Notes under the pieces: model-generated | Seen by the model: only the letters and a program-made list of their open reading frames with translations | Database searches by the model: none | Told to the model about the DNA's origin: nothing | Position numbers and translations under genes: made by a program | Source: Campylobacter sp. RM16192 | GTDB taxonomy: Bacteria; Campylobacterota; Campylobacteria; Campylobacterales; Campylobacteraceae | Direction: 5' to 3' | Assembly: GCF_004803855.2 (NCBI RefSeq) | Contig: NZ_CP012552.1 | Span: forward strand, 930,001 to 994,000 | Length of the DNA stretch: 64,000 nucleotides | In this document: positions 18,148-28,443 of the stretch, in pieces | Numbering within the stretch: position 1 is the first letter of the stretch | How the letters are laid out: every line of letters begins with the position of its first letter

Positions 18148-19880
18148 AATCTATGAGTTTAAAGGACGTGTTTAGACGATTTACACTATACTTTAAGGAC
18201 TATATCCCGCAATTTGCCTTAGCCATAACCGGTATGCTTTTAGCCAGTGGAGGCACTGCGGCATCAGCCTGGGTTATAGAGCCGGTATTAAATAAAATTT
18301 TTATAGACAAAAATAAAGAGTTATTATATCTATTGCCATACGCTATAGTTGTGATATACTTTTTAAAGGGTCTTGGAACTTTTCTGCAAGCTTACTTTAC
18401 GGCTTTTATAGGACAAGACGTAGTGCGTAGATTTAGAGAGAAGCTACTTGGAAATTTGTTAAATTTAGATATGAAATTTTTTAACGAATTTCGTACCGGA
18501 GAGCTTATAAGCCGAAATATCAATGACATAGAGCGCATAAGAAGCATAGTTTCCTCAATGATTCCTGAGATGATAAGAGAGAGTATTACTATAGTGGGGC
18601 TGTTATGCGTTGTCATATATCAAAGCGCTCAGCTTGCTTTTTTTGCTCTTATAGTGATTCCTGTAGCGATATATCCGCTCTCTTTACTTGCAAAAAAAAT
18701 GAAAAAATTATCAAAAGCGGCGCAAGAGAAGACTTCTGATATTAGCTCTAGGCTTAGTGAAATTTTTACAAATATTGAGATAATTAAGGCAAATAATGCC
18801 CAAAAATATGAACATGGTAGATTTATAGACGAAAACAATAAATTTTTTAGACTAAATTTAAAAAGCGTCAAGATAGATGAATCCGTAAGTCCGATAATGG
18901 AAATTATCGGTAGCATAGGAGTTGCTGCGGTTGTGATAATAGGCGGCAAGGAAGTGATTGACGGACAAATTACCATGGGAAGCTTCTTTTCATTTTTGAC
19001 TGCACTTTTTATGCTATACACACCAATTAAGAGAATTTCAAGACTTTATAATCATATTCAAGATGCTGTAGCTGCGGCAGAGAGGACATTTGAGTTGCTC
19101 GACAAAATTCCATCTGTAAAAAGTGGAGACAAAGAGATTCCTTTAGTTATAGAGTCGGTTAAATTTCAAGATGCGAGATTAAATTACGGAGATAAAGAGA
19201 TCTTAAAAGGCATAAATTTGACCGCTTTAAAATCTCAGATGATAGCACTTGTAGGCTCAAGCGGAGGAGGCAAAAGTTCAATCGTAAATTTGCTGATGAG
19301 GTTTTATGATACAAACAGCGGAGAAATTTTAATAAATGAAACCGATATAAAGGAATTTGATATAAGGTCTTTAAGGGATAATATCGGCCTTGTTACTCAG
19401 CGCGTATATATATTTAATGATACTATTGCAAATAACGTAGCCTACGGAAGAGAGTTTGATGAAGATGCTGCGATAAAAGCTTTAAAAATGGCTAATGCTT
19501 ACGAATTTGTTTGTACGCTTGAGGATGGGATTAATACGATTTTAAATGAGTTTGGAACCAATCTTTCCGGAGGTCAGCGCCAAAGGATAGCTATCGCAAG
19601 AGCCTTATATAAAGATCCTCAAATTTTGATATTTGACGAGGCTACATCAGCTCTTGACAATGAAAGCGAAAAAGAGATCACAAAAGCGATATCAAATTTA
19701 CAACACGAGAAGATAATTATCGTCATAGCCCACCGTCTAAGCACGGTTCAAAATGCCGATAAAATAGCTGTTATAAGTGGCGGTGCCGTAGTAGGATTTG
19801 GTAGTGATGAAGAGCTTAGTAAAAGCTGTGAAATTTATCAAAAGCTAAAAGGCTCCTTGCCTAAAATAGGACAAAGTTAA
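18144..19880 (+). CDS. msbA: MsbA-type ABC exporter
   Basis: A half-transporter with six N-terminal membrane segments fused to an ATPase. GSSGGGKSS (Walker A, near residue 370), [15 protein letters not shown] (signature) and [12 protein letters not shown] (Walker B) are intact, followed by the switch IAHRLST. MsbA flips lipid A-core across the inner membrane. The location between cysS and pyrD fits the Campylobacter msbA locus as I recall it. I choose ATG 18144 (ATGA overlap with the cysS stop). The frame is open from 18132 and ATG 18153 is also possible. A general multidrug or lipid exporter is the alternative. Confidence 0.88.
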   Translation: MKSMSLKDVFRRFTLYFKDYIPQFALAITGMLLASGGTAASAWVIEPVLNKIFIDKNKELLYLLPYAIVVIYFLKGLGTFLQAYFTAFIGQDVVRRFREKLLGNLLNLDMKFFNEFRTGELISRNINDIERIRSIVSSMIPEMIRESITIVGLLCVVIYQSAQLAFFALIVIPVAIYPLSLLAKKMKKLSKAAQEKTSDISSRLSEIFTNIEIIKANNAQKYEHGRFIDENNKFFRLNLKSVKIDESVSPIMEIIGSIGVAAVVIIGGKEVIDGQITMGSFFSFLTALFMLYTPIKRISRLYNHIQDAVAAAERTFELLDKIPSVKSGDKEIPLVIESVKFQDARLNYGDKEILKGINLTALKSQMIALVGSSGGGKSSIVNLLMRFYDTNSGEILINETDIKEFDIRSLRDNIGLVTQRVYIFNDTIANNVAYGREFDEDAAIKALKMANAYEFVCTLEDGINTILNEFGTNLSGGQRQRIAIARALYKDPQILIFDEATSALDNESEKEITKAISNLQHEKIIIVIAHRLSTVQNADKIAVISGGAVVGFGSDEELSKSCEIYQKLKGSLPKIGQS

Positions 19881-19944
19881 AACTATAAAATCTCTAATTT
19901 AAGCTCTGATTTGATAAAATCAGTGAAAATTTAAAGGAAAGATC

Positions 19945-21012
19945 TTGAATTATAACGATTTAAAAACTATTTTTTTTAAATTTCAACCTGAAACCGCACA
20001 CACGATAGCAGAGTGTGCTATGGTCTATGCAGATAAGATATTTCCGGGTTCAATGAGTTTTGTTGCCAATAAATGTGTCATAAACGATGCTAGACTTCAG
20101 CAAAATTTATTGAATTTGGTTTTTAATAATCCTATCGGAATTGCCGGAGGATTTGATAAAAACGCTACTATGCTAAAACCTTTAACGGCACTTGGATTTG
20201 GTCATATAGAGTTTGGAACTGTAACACCAAAACCACAAAGCGGTAACGAAAAGCCTCGTCTTTTTAGGCTTGTAGAAGAAGAGAGTATTCAAAATGCAAT
20301 GGGTTTTAATAACGAAGGGGCAAAAAAAATAGCAAAAAGAGTTCAAAATTTATACCCTTTTGTTATACCTCTTTTTGCAAATATCGGTAAAAATAAGGTA
20401 ACTCCAAATGAAAACGCACTTGAAGATTACGAAAATTTGACTAAAGAATTTAGCGATATTTGCGATGCTTTTGTTGTAAATATCTCTTCCCCGAATACTC
20501 CAAATTTACGCAACTTACAAGATGCTAGCTTTGTCAAAGAGCTCTTTGATAGACTTACTTCAATAACCAAAAAACCTATTATTTTTAAGATTGCACCAGA
20601 TATGGATGACGAAAAAGCTGTTGAAATTTGTAAAACTGCGGTCGAAAGTGGTGCAAGCGGAGTTATTGTAAATAATACAAGTATTGATTATAGTCTTAGC
20701 AAATCACCGAATTTACAAAATTTTGGCGGACTAAGCGGTAAAGTGATTGCTGAAAAATCGCGCAGACTATTTAAGGCTGTAGCGGATGAACTATTTGGCA
20801 AAACCGTATTAATCGCAAGTGGCGGCATAGATAGCGGAGAAGAGGCTTATAGACGTATTAGAATGGGTGCAAATTTAGTTCAAATTTATACAGCTTTTAT
20901 ATTTAGAGGTCCCGCTGTTTGCAGATATATTAATTTGGAGTTATTAGAACTGCTTGAGCGAGATGGATTTGCAAATATTAGCGAAGCTGTGGGAATGGAT
21001 GTCGGAAAATAA
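19945..21012 (+). CDS. pyrD: PyrD, class 2 dihydroorotate dehydrogenase
   Basis: A membrane-associated flavoenzyme oxidising dihydroorotate to orotate with quinone in pyrimidine synthesis. The N-terminal amphipathic part (FKFQPETAHTIAECAM) is the class 2 quinone tunnel. NPIGIAGGFDKNA, NAMGFNNEGA, NISSPNTPNLR with the catalytic serine, IVNNTSI, and ASGGIDSGEEA with FMN contacts follow. The start is TTG behind AAAGGAAAG. The 64-bp gap from msbA holds a TGATAAAAT motif that might be a -10 box. Confidence 0.95.
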   Translation: MNYNDLKTIFFKFQPETAHTIAECAMVYADKIFPGSMSFVANKCVINDARLQQNLLNLVFNNPIGIAGGFDKNATMLKPLTALGFGHIEFGTVTPKPQSGNEKPRLFRLVEEESIQNAMGFNNEGAKKIAKRVQNLYPFVIPLFANIGKNKVTPNENALEDYENLTKEFSDICDAFVVNISSPNTPNLRNLQDASFVKELFDRLTSITKKPIIFKIAPDMDDEKAVEICKTAVESGASGVIVNNTSIDYSLSKSPNLQNFGGLSGKVIAEKSRRLFKAVADELFGKTVLIASGGIDSGEEAYRRIRMGANLVQIYTAFIFRGPAVCRYINLELLELLERDGFANISEAVGMDVGK

Positions 21013-21020
21013 GGAAAAAT

Positions 21021-22271
21021 ATGCTTTTAAAATATTCAAAAACAAAACTTAAAAACGGGTTTGAAATTTATCATATTCCGGTTAATAAAGGCTCATATGT
21101 AATCAGCGTTGATCTCTTTTATAAAGTAGGATCAAGAAATGAAGTAATGGGCAAGAGCGGTATAGCTCATATGCTAGAACACTTAAATTTCAAATCTACT
21201 AAAAATTTAAAAGCCGGTGAATTTGATAAGATAGTCAAAGGATTTGGTGGTATAAATAATGCAAGCACAGGGTTTGATTATACTCACTATTTCGTTAAAT
21301 GTTCAAAGAAGAATTTAGACAAATCACTAGAGTTATATGCTGATATAATGGCAAATTTAAGCCTAAAAGACAGTGAATTTCAGCCTGAGCGAAATGTTGT
21401 TTTAGAAGAGAGACTTTGGCGTACAGATAATAACCCTATAGGTTTTTTGTACTTCACTCTCTTTAATACAGCCTTTACCTATCATCCGTACCATTGGACG
21501 CCGATAGGTTTTATAGAAGATATAAAAAACTGGACGATTGATGATATAAAAGAATTTCACTCTACCTTCTATCAACCTAAAAATGCAATTTTATTGATCA
21601 GTGGAGATATAGATAAAAAATCGGCATTTGAGCTTGGTAAAAAACATTTTGAAAGTATTAAAAATTCAAAAGAAATTCCAAATATTCACTGCGTAGAACC
21701 TGCTCAAAAAGGAGCAAAGAGAGTTGAAATTTATAAAGATAGCGAAGTAGAAATGCTCGCGATCGCATTTAAAATTCCAGCGTTTAATCATGAAGACCAA
21801 GTAGCTCTAAACGCTATAAGTGAGTATTTAAGCAGTGGTAAAAGCTCTGCGATGCATAGAATTTTAGTTGATGAAAAGTGCTTGGTAAATCAAATTTACG
21901 CTTACAATATGGATAATATCGATGAGGGTTTATTTATCATAATAGCGGTTTGTAATCCTGAAATAAAGGTCGAAACAGTAGAAAAAGAGATATATGAAAT
22001 TTTAGAAAATATCAAAAAAGATAATATAGATCAAGACGAACTAACAAAGATAAAAAATAGTATAAAATCAGACTTTATACACTCTTTTAGCAGTGCTTCA
22101 AGAGTTGCGAATTTATATGGTGATTTTCTTGCCAAAGGAGACATAACTCCACTATTTGAGCTTCAAGAAAAGATAGAAAATTTAAAAGGTAAAGATATTA
22201 ATGATATTTCTAAAAAATACTTTACAGACAAAACCTCTACTACGGTTATTTTAAGAAAGGATAGAAAATGA
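21021..22271 (+). CDS. M16-family zinc peptidase
   Basis: The inverted zinc motif HMLEH near residue 50 (HxxEH) with a downstream glutamate (NVVLEERLW) identifies an active M16 peptidase. It is followed by a second non-catalytic half ([20 protein letters not shown]) carrying the usual structure. The 416 residues correspond to a single-unit bacterial form that normally dimerises. No signal peptide is visible, so the enzyme is probably cytoplasmic. The substrate is unknown. It ends in a 4-bp overlap with dapA. Confidence 0.88.
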   Translation: MLLKYSKTKLKNGFEIYHIPVNKGSYVISVDLFYKVGSRNEVMGKSGIAHMLEHLNFKSTKNLKAGEFDKIVKGFGGINNASTGFDYTHYFVKCSKKNLDKSLELYADIMANLSLKDSEFQPERNVVLEERLWRTDNNPIGFLYFTLFNTAFTYHPYHWTPIGFIEDIKNWTIDDIKEFHSTFYQPKNAILLISGDIDKKSAFELGKKHFESIKNSKEIPNIHCVEPAQKGAKRVEIYKDSEVEMLAIAFKIPAFNHEDQVALNAISEYLSSGKSSAMHRILVDEKCLVNQIYAYNMDNIDEGLFIIIAVCNPEIKVETVEKEIYEILENIKKDNIDQDELTKIKNSIKSDFIHSFSSASRVANLYGDFLAKGDITPLFELQEKIENLKGKDINDISKKYFTDKTSTTVILRKDRK

Positions 22272-23161
22272 AAAAAATTCTAAAAGGTGCAATGACCGCT
22301 CTTATAACACCTTTTAAAAATGGTAAATTAGACGAAGAAAGCTACGAAAAACTCATTATAAGACAAATTAAAAACGGAATAGATGCTGTAGTGCCTGTAG
22401 GAACTACCGGAGAGAGCGCTACTCTAACCCATGATGAGCATAGAATTTGTATAGAAATAGCCGTAAAAACATGCAAAAATACAAATGTAAAAGTATTGGC
22501 AGGAGCCGGTAGTAATGCGACTCACGAAGCTGTTGGACTTGCACAATTCGCTCAAAATCACGGAGCGGACGGCATCCTTTCCGTTGCTCCATATTACAAT
22601 AAACCTACTCAAGAAGGGCTTTATCAACACTATAAAACAATAGCTTCAAGTGTTGATATACCGGTACTTTTATATAATGTTCCAGGTCGCGTTGGAGTAG
22701 ATATCCTGCCTTGCACGATTTTTAGGCTTTTTAATGACTGCGAAAATATATTTGGCGTAAAAGAGGCAAGCGGAAGTATAGATAGATGCGTAGACTTGCT
22801 TGCACATGAGCCAAATTTAGTTGTAATAAGTGGGGAAGATGCGATAAACTACCCTATTCTTTCAAATGGCGGAAAAGGTGTGATATCAGTAACCTCAAAT
22901 CTGCTACCTGATAAAATTTCAGAGCTTACTCACTTAGCGCTTGATGAGGAGTATATCAAGGCAAAAGCCATCAATGATAAGCTTTACAATATCAATAAAA
23001 TGCTATTTTGTGAAAGCAATCCTATACCTATAAAGGCAGCAATGTATATTGCCGGGCTACTTCCAAGCCTTGAATACAGATTGCCACTTTGCGAACCTAG
23101 CAAAGAGAATTTTAAAAAGATAGAAGAAACTATGAAACAGTATGAGATAAAAGGATTTTAA
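22268..23161 (+). CDS. dapA: DapA, 4-hydroxy-tetrahydrodipicolinate synthase
   Basis: DapA condenses pyruvate and aspartate semialdehyde, feeding lysine and meso-diaminopimelate for peptidoglycan. [14 protein letters not shown] forms the active-site loop, Tyr136 (LLYNVPGR) is the catalytic tyrosine and Lys165 (FGVKEASG) the Schiff-base lysine. Length 297 is normal. It overlaps the M16 peptidase by 4 bp and abuts the next gene by 1 bp. Confidence 0.97.
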   Translation: MKKILKGAMTALITPFKNGKLDEESYEKLIIRQIKNGIDAVVPVGTTGESATLTHDEHRICIEIAVKTCKNTNVKVLAGAGSNATHEAVGLAQFAQNHGADGILSVAPYYNKPTQEGLYQHYKTIASSVDIPVLLYNVPGRVGVDILPCTIFRLFNDCENIFGVKEASGSIDRCVDLLAHEPNLVVISGEDAINYPILSNGGKGVISVTSNLLPDKISELTHLALDEEYIKAKAINDKLYNINKMLFCESNPIPIKAAMYIAGLLPSLEYRLPLCEPSKENFKKIEETMKQYEIKGF

Positions 23162-23946
23162 TGGATTTACAAAATGAATTTAGAGGCAAAACTTTAGTAA
23201 TAAGTGGCGGCACAAGAGGTATTGGAAGAGCTATAGTTGAGCAGTTTGCAGAGGTTGGAGCAAATATCGCTTTTACTTATAACTCAAATGAAGAGCTTGC
23301 AAACACACAAGCTAAAGAGCTTGAGGAAAATTTCGGCATAAAAGCAAGAGCTTACGCGCTAAATATACTTGAGCCTGAGACATATAAGGATCTGTTTTTA
23401 GAGATTGATAAAGACTTTGACCGAGTTGATTTTTTTATCTCGAATGCGATAATTTCAGGACGTGCAGTTGCCGGCGGATATACGAAATTTATGAAACTTC
23501 GTCCAAGAGGTATAAATAATATTTTTACAGCAACTGTAAATGCATTTGTAGTTGGCGCGCAAGAGGCTGCTAAAAGGATGGAAAAGACAGGTGGTGGAAG
23601 CATAATCTCTCTTAGCTCAACAGGAAATTTAGTCTATATCGAAAATTATGCTGGGCACGGAGCGTCAAAAGCTGCTGTTGAAGCGATGGCAAGATACGCT
23701 GCAACCGAGCTTGGAGAAAAAAACATTAGAGTAAACATAGTAAGCGGCGGACCTATCGAAACTGACGCTTTAAGAGCATTTACTAACTACGAAGAGGTGC
23801 GCGACATGACGGCTAAACTTAGCCCGTTAAATCGTATGGGACAGCCAACCGATCTTGCAGGAGCATGCTTATTTCTTTGCTCGAGCAAGGCTAGCTGGAT
23901 AACAGGACATACATTTATAATAGATGGTGGAACTACATTCAAATGA
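23161..23946 (+). CDS. FabL-like enoyl-ACP reductase (SDR family)
   Basis: A short-chain dehydrogenase with the nucleotide motif GGTRGIG (16-22) and catalytic Ser152/153. The active site is Tyr163-x6-Lys170 (YAGHGASK) rather than the usual Tyr-x3-Lys. The x6 spacing is that of enoyl-ACP reductase FabL (ENR III), which reduces enoyl-ACP with NADPH in fatty acid synthesis. The protein is 261 residues long and soluble. Its place just before pgsA, in a lipid and wall gene run, suits this role. A different SDR substrate remains possible. Confidence 0.72.
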   Translation: MDLQNEFRGKTLVISGGTRGIGRAIVEQFAEVGANIAFTYNSNEELANTQAKELEENFGIKARAYALNILEPETYKDLFLEIDKDFDRVDFFISNAIISGRAVAGGYTKFMKLRPRGINNIFTATVNAFVVGAQEAAKRMEKTGGGSIISLSSTGNLVYIENYAGHGASKAAVEAMARYAATELGEKNIRVNIVSGGPIETDALRAFTNYEEVRDMTAKLSPLNRMGQPTDLAGACLFLCSSKASWITGHTFIIDGGTTFK

Positions 23947-24482
23947 GTTTAAATTTACCTAATTTGTTGGCATTTTGTCGTATTTTACTAGCTCCTGCTA
24001 TGTTTTACATATTAGTAAACGCAAATACTCATTTTGAAAGCGTGCATATAAGCTGGATAAACTATTTTGCGGGACTAATATTTGTTATAGCCAGTGTTAC
24101 TGATTTTTTTGACGGCTATATCGCAAGAAAATGGGATCAAAAAACAAAACTTGGTGCGATAATTGATCCTTTGGCTGACAAAATGCTTACTTTAGCGGCA
24201 TTTTTAGGACTTATGATGATGGATAGAGCTAATCCTTGGGCTATATATCTAATACTTATTAGAGAATTTTTTATAACCGGCTTTAGAGTAGTTATAGCTT
24301 CAGAAGGATTAAATTTAGCCGCCTCTATGGCAGGTAAGGTAAAAACAGTATTTCAAATGATAGCCATTGGATTTTTGATAATGCAGTGGCCGTTTGCCGA
24401 TGCGCTATTGTGGCTTGCCGTAGCATTAACATTGTATTCTGGATTTGAATATATATTTGCATACGTAAGATATGCTAGATAA
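23943..24482 (+). CDS. pgsA: PgsA, CDP-diacylglycerol--glycerol-3-phosphate 3-phosphatidyltransferase
   Basis: A 179-residue membrane protein with the CDP-alcohol phosphatidyltransferase signature: TDFFDGYIARKWDQKTKLG followed by IIDPLADK (D-G-x2-A-R-x8-G-x3-D-x3-D). It makes phosphatidylglycerol phosphate for phospholipids. About five hydrophobic segments are present. It overlaps the reductase by 4 bp and the next gene by 11 bp. Confidence 0.92.
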   Translation: MSLNLPNLLAFCRILLAPAMFYILVNANTHFESVHISWINYFAGLIFVIASVTDFFDGYIARKWDQKTKLGAIIDPLADKMLTLAAFLGLMMMDRANPWAIYLILIREFFITGFRVVIASEGLNLAASMAGKVKTVFQMIAIGFLIMQWPFADALLWLAVALTLYSGFEYIFAYVRYAR

Positions 24483-25518
24483 GTTAAAATATAAGGATAT
24501 TTGTTTGAGAAGCAACCTAGTGATAGTGTATCTAGCGAGCTTTGTTGTCGTGGCTGCTGGTTTAAAGGCTGCAAGCATGGTTGTTTTTCCGTTTCTTATA
24601 GCTGTTTTTATAGCCATAGTAATGTCTCCTGCGATAAACTACCTTCAAAAGCTTAAATTTCCTAGAATATTAGCCTTTATGGTTGTTGTTGGAGTTGTAT
24701 TTGTTACACTTGGATTTATTGCAAACACAGTTATAACCACTATAAATGGACTTCTTGGCTATCTTCCGGAGCTTCAGGAAAAATTTAAAATTTTTAGTGA
24801 TCAGACCATTCAGATTATCGAAAGATACGATATTATAAACACACAAGATATAGTAGTGCCGAGCGAATTTGACCCTAATAAAATTTTTGCAGCCTTTGGT
24901 ACTTTGTTAAAAGAGAGTACTGAGCTTGTATCAAAGAGCTTTTTTATATTTTTACTTGTTACATTTATGCTTTTTGAAACTAACGTCTTTCATCAAAAAA
25001 TTGAGTATTTTGCCAGTAAAAATCCACAAGCAAATCAGATAGTAGATACTTTTATATCCAATTTAAAAAGATATCTAGAGATTAAGTCACTGACATCTTT
25101 AGCGACTGGCATCTTGATCTTTGTCGGACTTCAGATCATCGGCGTGCCTTATGCACCACTTTGGGGAATAGTAGCATTTGTCTTAAATTTCATCCCTACT
25201 ATAGGCTCGGTTATAGCCGCAATTCCTGCTATTTTGGTCGCACTTTTAATGAGTGATATTAGCTCGGCCATTTGGACTGTAACTTTGTATCTTGTGATAA
25301 ATATTGCCATAGGAAATTTTATAGAGCCAAGATTTTTAGGCAAAGAGCTTGGTATAAGTACTTTGGCTGTACTAATGAGTCTGCTTTTCTGGGGATTTTT
25401 ATTTGGAATTGGCGGAATGTTTTTAGCTGTTCCTCTTACAATGAGCCTTAAAATAGCACTTGACGCTAACCCAAATACTAAATTTATAGCAGTTTTGCTG
25501 AGTGATAAAATAGATTAA
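24472..25518 (+). CDS. PerM-like AI-2E family membrane protein
   Basis: A 348-residue polytopic protein of the AI-2 exporter (AI-2E/PerM) family. Evidence is the N-terminal hydrophobic segments, PFLIAVFIAIVMSPAINYL, and the C-terminal signature ALWGIVAFVLNFIPTIGS-like stretch (here APLWGIVAFVLNFIPTIGSV), followed by EPRFLGKELGIS and GIGGMFLAVPLTM. The family exports signals or ions in some bacteria, but the substrate here is unknown. The start ATG overlaps pgsA by 11 bp. Confidence 0.8.
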   Translation: MLDKLKYKDICLRSNLVIVYLASFVVVAAGLKAASMVVFPFLIAVFIAIVMSPAINYLQKLKFPRILAFMVVVGVVFVTLGFIANTVITTINGLLGYLPELQEKFKIFSDQTIQIIERYDIINTQDIVVPSEFDPNKIFAAFGTLLKESTELVSKSFFIFLLVTFMLFETNVFHQKIEYFASKNPQANQIVDTFISNLKRYLEIKSLTSLATGILIFVGLQIIGVPYAPLWGIVAFVLNFIPTIGSVIAAIPAILVALLMSDISSAIWTVTLYLVINIAIGNFIEPRFLGKELGISTLAVLMSLLFWGFLFGIGGMFLAVPLTMSLKIALDANPNTKFIAVLLSDKID

Positions 25519-25588
25519 TCCTAACCCTAAGCGTAAAATTTAGAATAAAATGCTAAATTTAATCAGTTTTTTATAAAAAAGGTAAATA

Positions 25589-26701
25589 TTGAAAAGTATA
25601 ATTTTTGTGGTTTTATTGCTTATTTTGGGCGTTTACGCTTATTCATGGTATTTTTTTATAACAGTTTTTGCTATATCTTTTTTGGTTTTTTTTCACGAGC
25701 TTGGTCACTTTATGGCAGCTAGAATTTTAAATGTAGGAGTTTTAAAATTTAGCGTAGGCTTTGGAGATAGTCTATACTCAAAACAAATAGGACAAACCGA
25801 ATATGCTATTTCAGCTATTCCTCTTGGTGGGTATGTGAGCCTAAAAGGACAAGAGGATACCAAGCCAAATCTAAAAAATATGGATGATGATAGCTACACT
25901 AAACTTAGCCCTCTTGGACGTATTTTTATACTTTTTGCAGGACCATTTTTTAACTTTGCTTTAGCGTTTTTAATATTTATTGCGCTTGGATATATTGGTG
26001 TGGATAGGCTGGCTCCTACAGTTGGAAACGTAATGCCAAATTCAGCCGCACAAAAAGCTGGACTGCTAAAAAACGACAAAATTTTAAACATAAACGGAGT
26101 AGAAATTCGTGAATGGGATGATATAAGCAAAAATGTCAAATTAACTAAAACTTTGATCGAAATAGAGAGAGACGGTAAAATTCAAACTGTAAATTTAACT
26201 CCAAAAATAGGTGAAAGCGTTAATCTTTTTAGAGAAAAGATAGAAAAACCTCTTATAGGAATCTCTCCTTTGGGTGAGTTTATAACTCTTAAAAATACAG
26301 GTCTTAACTCTTTAAAATTTGCATTTAATGAGACGATAAACGCCTCTAAGCTAATATTTGTAGGTATTGGCAAGCTGATAGAGGGCGTGGTACCTATCAA
26401 AGATATGGGAGGTATAATTCAGATAGCAGATATCACTTCTAAAGCAGCTCAAATAAGCGTTTCAACACTTCTTGTTATCACTGCTTTGATATCCGTCAAT
26501 TTAGGAGTATTAAATTTACTTCCTATCCCTGCGCTTGATGGCGGACATATTCTTTTTAATATATACGAGTTGATTTTCAGACGAGAGATGAATGAAAAAG
26601 TCTATGTCGGTTTAACATATTGCGGATGGGCCTTACTTCTTACGCTTATGCTGGTTGCGACGTTTAATGACATATTAAGACTTGGCGGAGTTGGTAATTG
26701 A
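25589..26701 (+). CDS. rseP: RseP-type site-2 membrane metalloprotease
   Basis: An M50 protease that cuts transmembrane helices, typically of anti-sigma factors or leader peptides. The zinc motif FHELGH lies near residue 35 and the third ligand region is LLPIPALDGGH. One PDZ domain (VMPNSAAQKAGLLKNDKIL) lies between. The protein has 370 residues, shorter than E. coli RseP with two PDZ domains. The start is TTG after AAAGGT, and the stop overlaps the yggS start. No sigma-E system is visible nearby, so its substrate is unknown. Confidence 0.9.
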   Translation: MKSIIFVVLLLILGVYAYSWYFFITVFAISFLVFFHELGHFMAARILNVGVLKFSVGFGDSLYSKQIGQTEYAISAIPLGGYVSLKGQEDTKPNLKNMDDDSYTKLSPLGRIFILFAGPFFNFALAFLIFIALGYIGVDRLAPTVGNVMPNSAAQKAGLLKNDKILNINGVEIREWDDISKNVKLTKTLIEIERDGKIQTVNLTPKIGESVNLFREKIEKPLIGISPLGEFITLKNTGLNSLKFAFNETINASKLIFVGIGKLIEGVVPIKDMGGIIQIADITSKAAQISVSTLLVITALISVNLGVLNLLPIPALDGGHILFNIYELIFRREMNEKVYVGLTYCGWALLLTLMLVATFNDILRLGGVGN

Positions 26702-27333
26702 AAAATTTAGCTGAAATTTTAGAACGCATCAATAAGGCTAGAATCGGCGAGGAAGTAAAACTTATAGCTGTCAGTAAAAATGTAACTACAAAAGAAGTTT
26801 TGGAACTATTTAATCAAGGACAGATGAGCTTTGGTGAAAATAGAGTTCAAGAGCTTAAAAACAAAAAAGAAATTTTATCAAATTTGCCTATAGATTGGCA
26901 CTTCTTAGGCCGACTTCAAAGCAATAAGATAAATCAGTTAATTTCGCTTCGCCCTACTCTTTGGCAAAGTTGCGATAGTCTTAAGTCCGCGCTTGAAGTG
27001 GATAAAAGGCTTGATTATAATCTTGATTGTTTACTTCAAATAAACTCTGCCAATGAAGATACAAAATCAGGAATTAGTGCCGATAGCGCCATAGATGAGT
27101 TTTTATCCATAAAAGAAAATTGCAAATTTTTACGTCCTATAGGAGTTATGAGTATAGGAGCGCATGTAGATGATATGAAAACTATTGAGCGAAGCTTTGA
27201 GATAACACATAAAATTTATGAAAATTTAAAAGCGCATGGAGCTAAAATTTGCTCTATGGGGATGAGTAGTGACTTTGAGCTTGCTATAAAATGCGGCTCA
27301 AATATGGTCAGATTGGGTTCTATCTTGTATTAA
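26698..27333 (+). CDS. YggS-family pyridoxal phosphate homeostasis protein
   Basis: A PLP-binding TIM barrel protein without catalytic domain partner. AVSKNVTTKEVLELF contains the PLP lysine. SFGENRVQEL, WHFLGRLQSNKI, INSANEDTKSGI and MGMSSDFELAIKCGS with MVRLGS are the family blocks. The family buffers free PLP. 211 residues, slightly short. TTG start overlapping the rseP TGA. Last gene of the plus-strand operon. Confidence 0.92.
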   Translation: MKNLAEILERINKARIGEEVKLIAVSKNVTTKEVLELFNQGQMSFGENRVQELKNKKEILSNLPIDWHFLGRLQSNKINQLISLRPTLWQSCDSLKSALEVDKRLDYNLDCLLQINSANEDTKSGISADSAIDEFLSIKENCKFLRPIGVMSIGAHVDDMKTIERSFEITHKIYENLKAHGAKICSMGMSSDFELAIKCGSNMVRLGSILY

Positions 27334-27371
27334 ATTCTGCTTGATTTGGTATTAAGCAAACCAAGCAGAAT
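27334..27371. terminator. Hairpin between converging yggS and fldA
   Basis: A perfect 10-bp stem, ATTCTGCTTG and its complement, with an 18-base loop, begins immediately after the yggS stop and ends 6 bp before the fldA stop. Its position between converging genes suggests a bidirectional terminator. Neither side has a strong T-run. Confidence 0.55.
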
Positions 27372-27376
27372 AAAGT

Positions 27377-27862
27377 CTAAATCTTAGTTTTTATATCACT
27401 AGCCCATTTATCAATGCGTTTTTCATACTCTTTATCGCCTTTTGTATCGAGCGCAAGACCTATGAATTTATCATTTATAAACGATGAAGAGTAGTCAAAT
27501 TTATAACCGTCTTTTTCGCTAGCACCAAGCAATAATGCTCCTTTTATGCAAGACAAAAACTCAACTACGCCACCGCAGAAGTTATCACCGTGGCGCTCTT
27601 GGTTACCAACCCCTACAATAGCTACTTTTTTGCCTTTTAACTTAGCCTCTTTTAACAGACCTAATTTTGCCTTCCAATCATCATGAAGCTCACCAAATCC
27701 ATAACTTGAGCTTGCCAAAATCAAAAGATCAAAGTCTTCAAACTCGCTTGATTGCTCTACTCCCTTAACAGCCTTTACTTTAGCACCCAATTTTGAAGCT
27801 AGATACTCACAAACCTTTGCGGTATCACCCTTTCCTGTAGCGTAAAAAATTCCTATTTTCAT
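27377..27862 (-). CDS. fldA: FldA, flavodoxin
   Basis: An FMN electron carrier of 161 residues. The phosphate loop YATGKGDTAKVC, the first FMN loop around LILASSSYGFGELHDDW and the second loop GVGNQERHGDNFCGG are evident. It lies 27 bp downstream of oorC in the same direction. Flavodoxin is the electron acceptor for 2-oxo acid oxidoreductases in Campylobacter and Helicobacter, so adjacency to oor suggests it takes electrons from this enzyme. It may have its own transcript. Confidence 0.9.
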   Translation of the reverse strand: MKIGIFYATGKGDTAKVCEYLASKLGAKVKAVKGVEQSSEFEDFDLLILASSSYGFGELHDDWKAKLGLLKEAKLKGKKVAIVGVGNQERHGDNFCGGVVEFLSCIKGALLLGASEKDGYKFDYSSSFINDKFIGLALDTKGDKEYEKRIDKWASDIKTKI

Positions 27863-27888
27863 ATTTTTCCTTTATAAATTTGTATCAA

Positions 27889-28443
27889 TTAACTATCTTT
27901 TGCTGCTTTAGCGTATTTTAATCCTAGCTCGTAAGCCATAGCATTAGCCTCATAGACTTTCTTTGGCACCTTTGATAGCATAACTTCTCTTACTAAATTG
28001 GCATCCAAGCAACCACTCATCTCCACAGCTACTCCCAAGGCTACAACGCTTTGGGTGATGACATTTCCGACTTCGTCTTTAGCTATAGATATGATAGGAA
28101 TTTCATAAATTTTCCACTTTTTTCTATCCTCATTGCTAGCTTTTACCAAATTTGGCTCTATGACTATTATGCCACCCTCTTTGACTCCGCTTTTAAAAAG
28201 ATTGTAGCTCACTTGTGCTGTCGCAAGCATAAATTCTATCTCGCCCTCATTTGCATATGGGTATAATATCTCGCTTTCGTCTAATACTATATCAACTTTA
28301 GTAGGACCGCCTCTAACCTGTGAAGTATAAGTAGATGCTTTGACCCCATATCCTCCATCCTCTATCTTGGCGGCGGCTAAAATTTCTCCGGCTAAAATTA
28401 CACCCTGTCCGCCAACTCCGACAAATCTAAGCTCTCTTTTCAA
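27889..28443 (-). CDS. oorC: OorC, 2-oxoglutarate:acceptor oxidoreductase gamma subunit
   Basis: The gamma subunit of the OOR complex that converts 2-oxoglutarate and CoA to succinyl-CoA. FVGVGGQGVILAGEILA is the Rossmann-like start, SEVRGG-like SQVRGGPTKVDI the typical motif. 184 residues. Start overlaps oorB by 4 bp. Confidence 0.93.
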   Translation of the reverse strand: MKRELRFVGVGGQGVILAGEILAAAKIEDGGYGVKASTYTSQVRGGPTKVDIVLDESEILYPYANEGEIEFMLATAQVSYNLFKSGVKEGGIIVIEPNLVKASNEDRKKWKIYEIPIISIAKDEVGNVITQSVVALGVAVEMSGCLDANLVREVMLSKVPKKVYEANAMAYELGLKYAKAAKDS

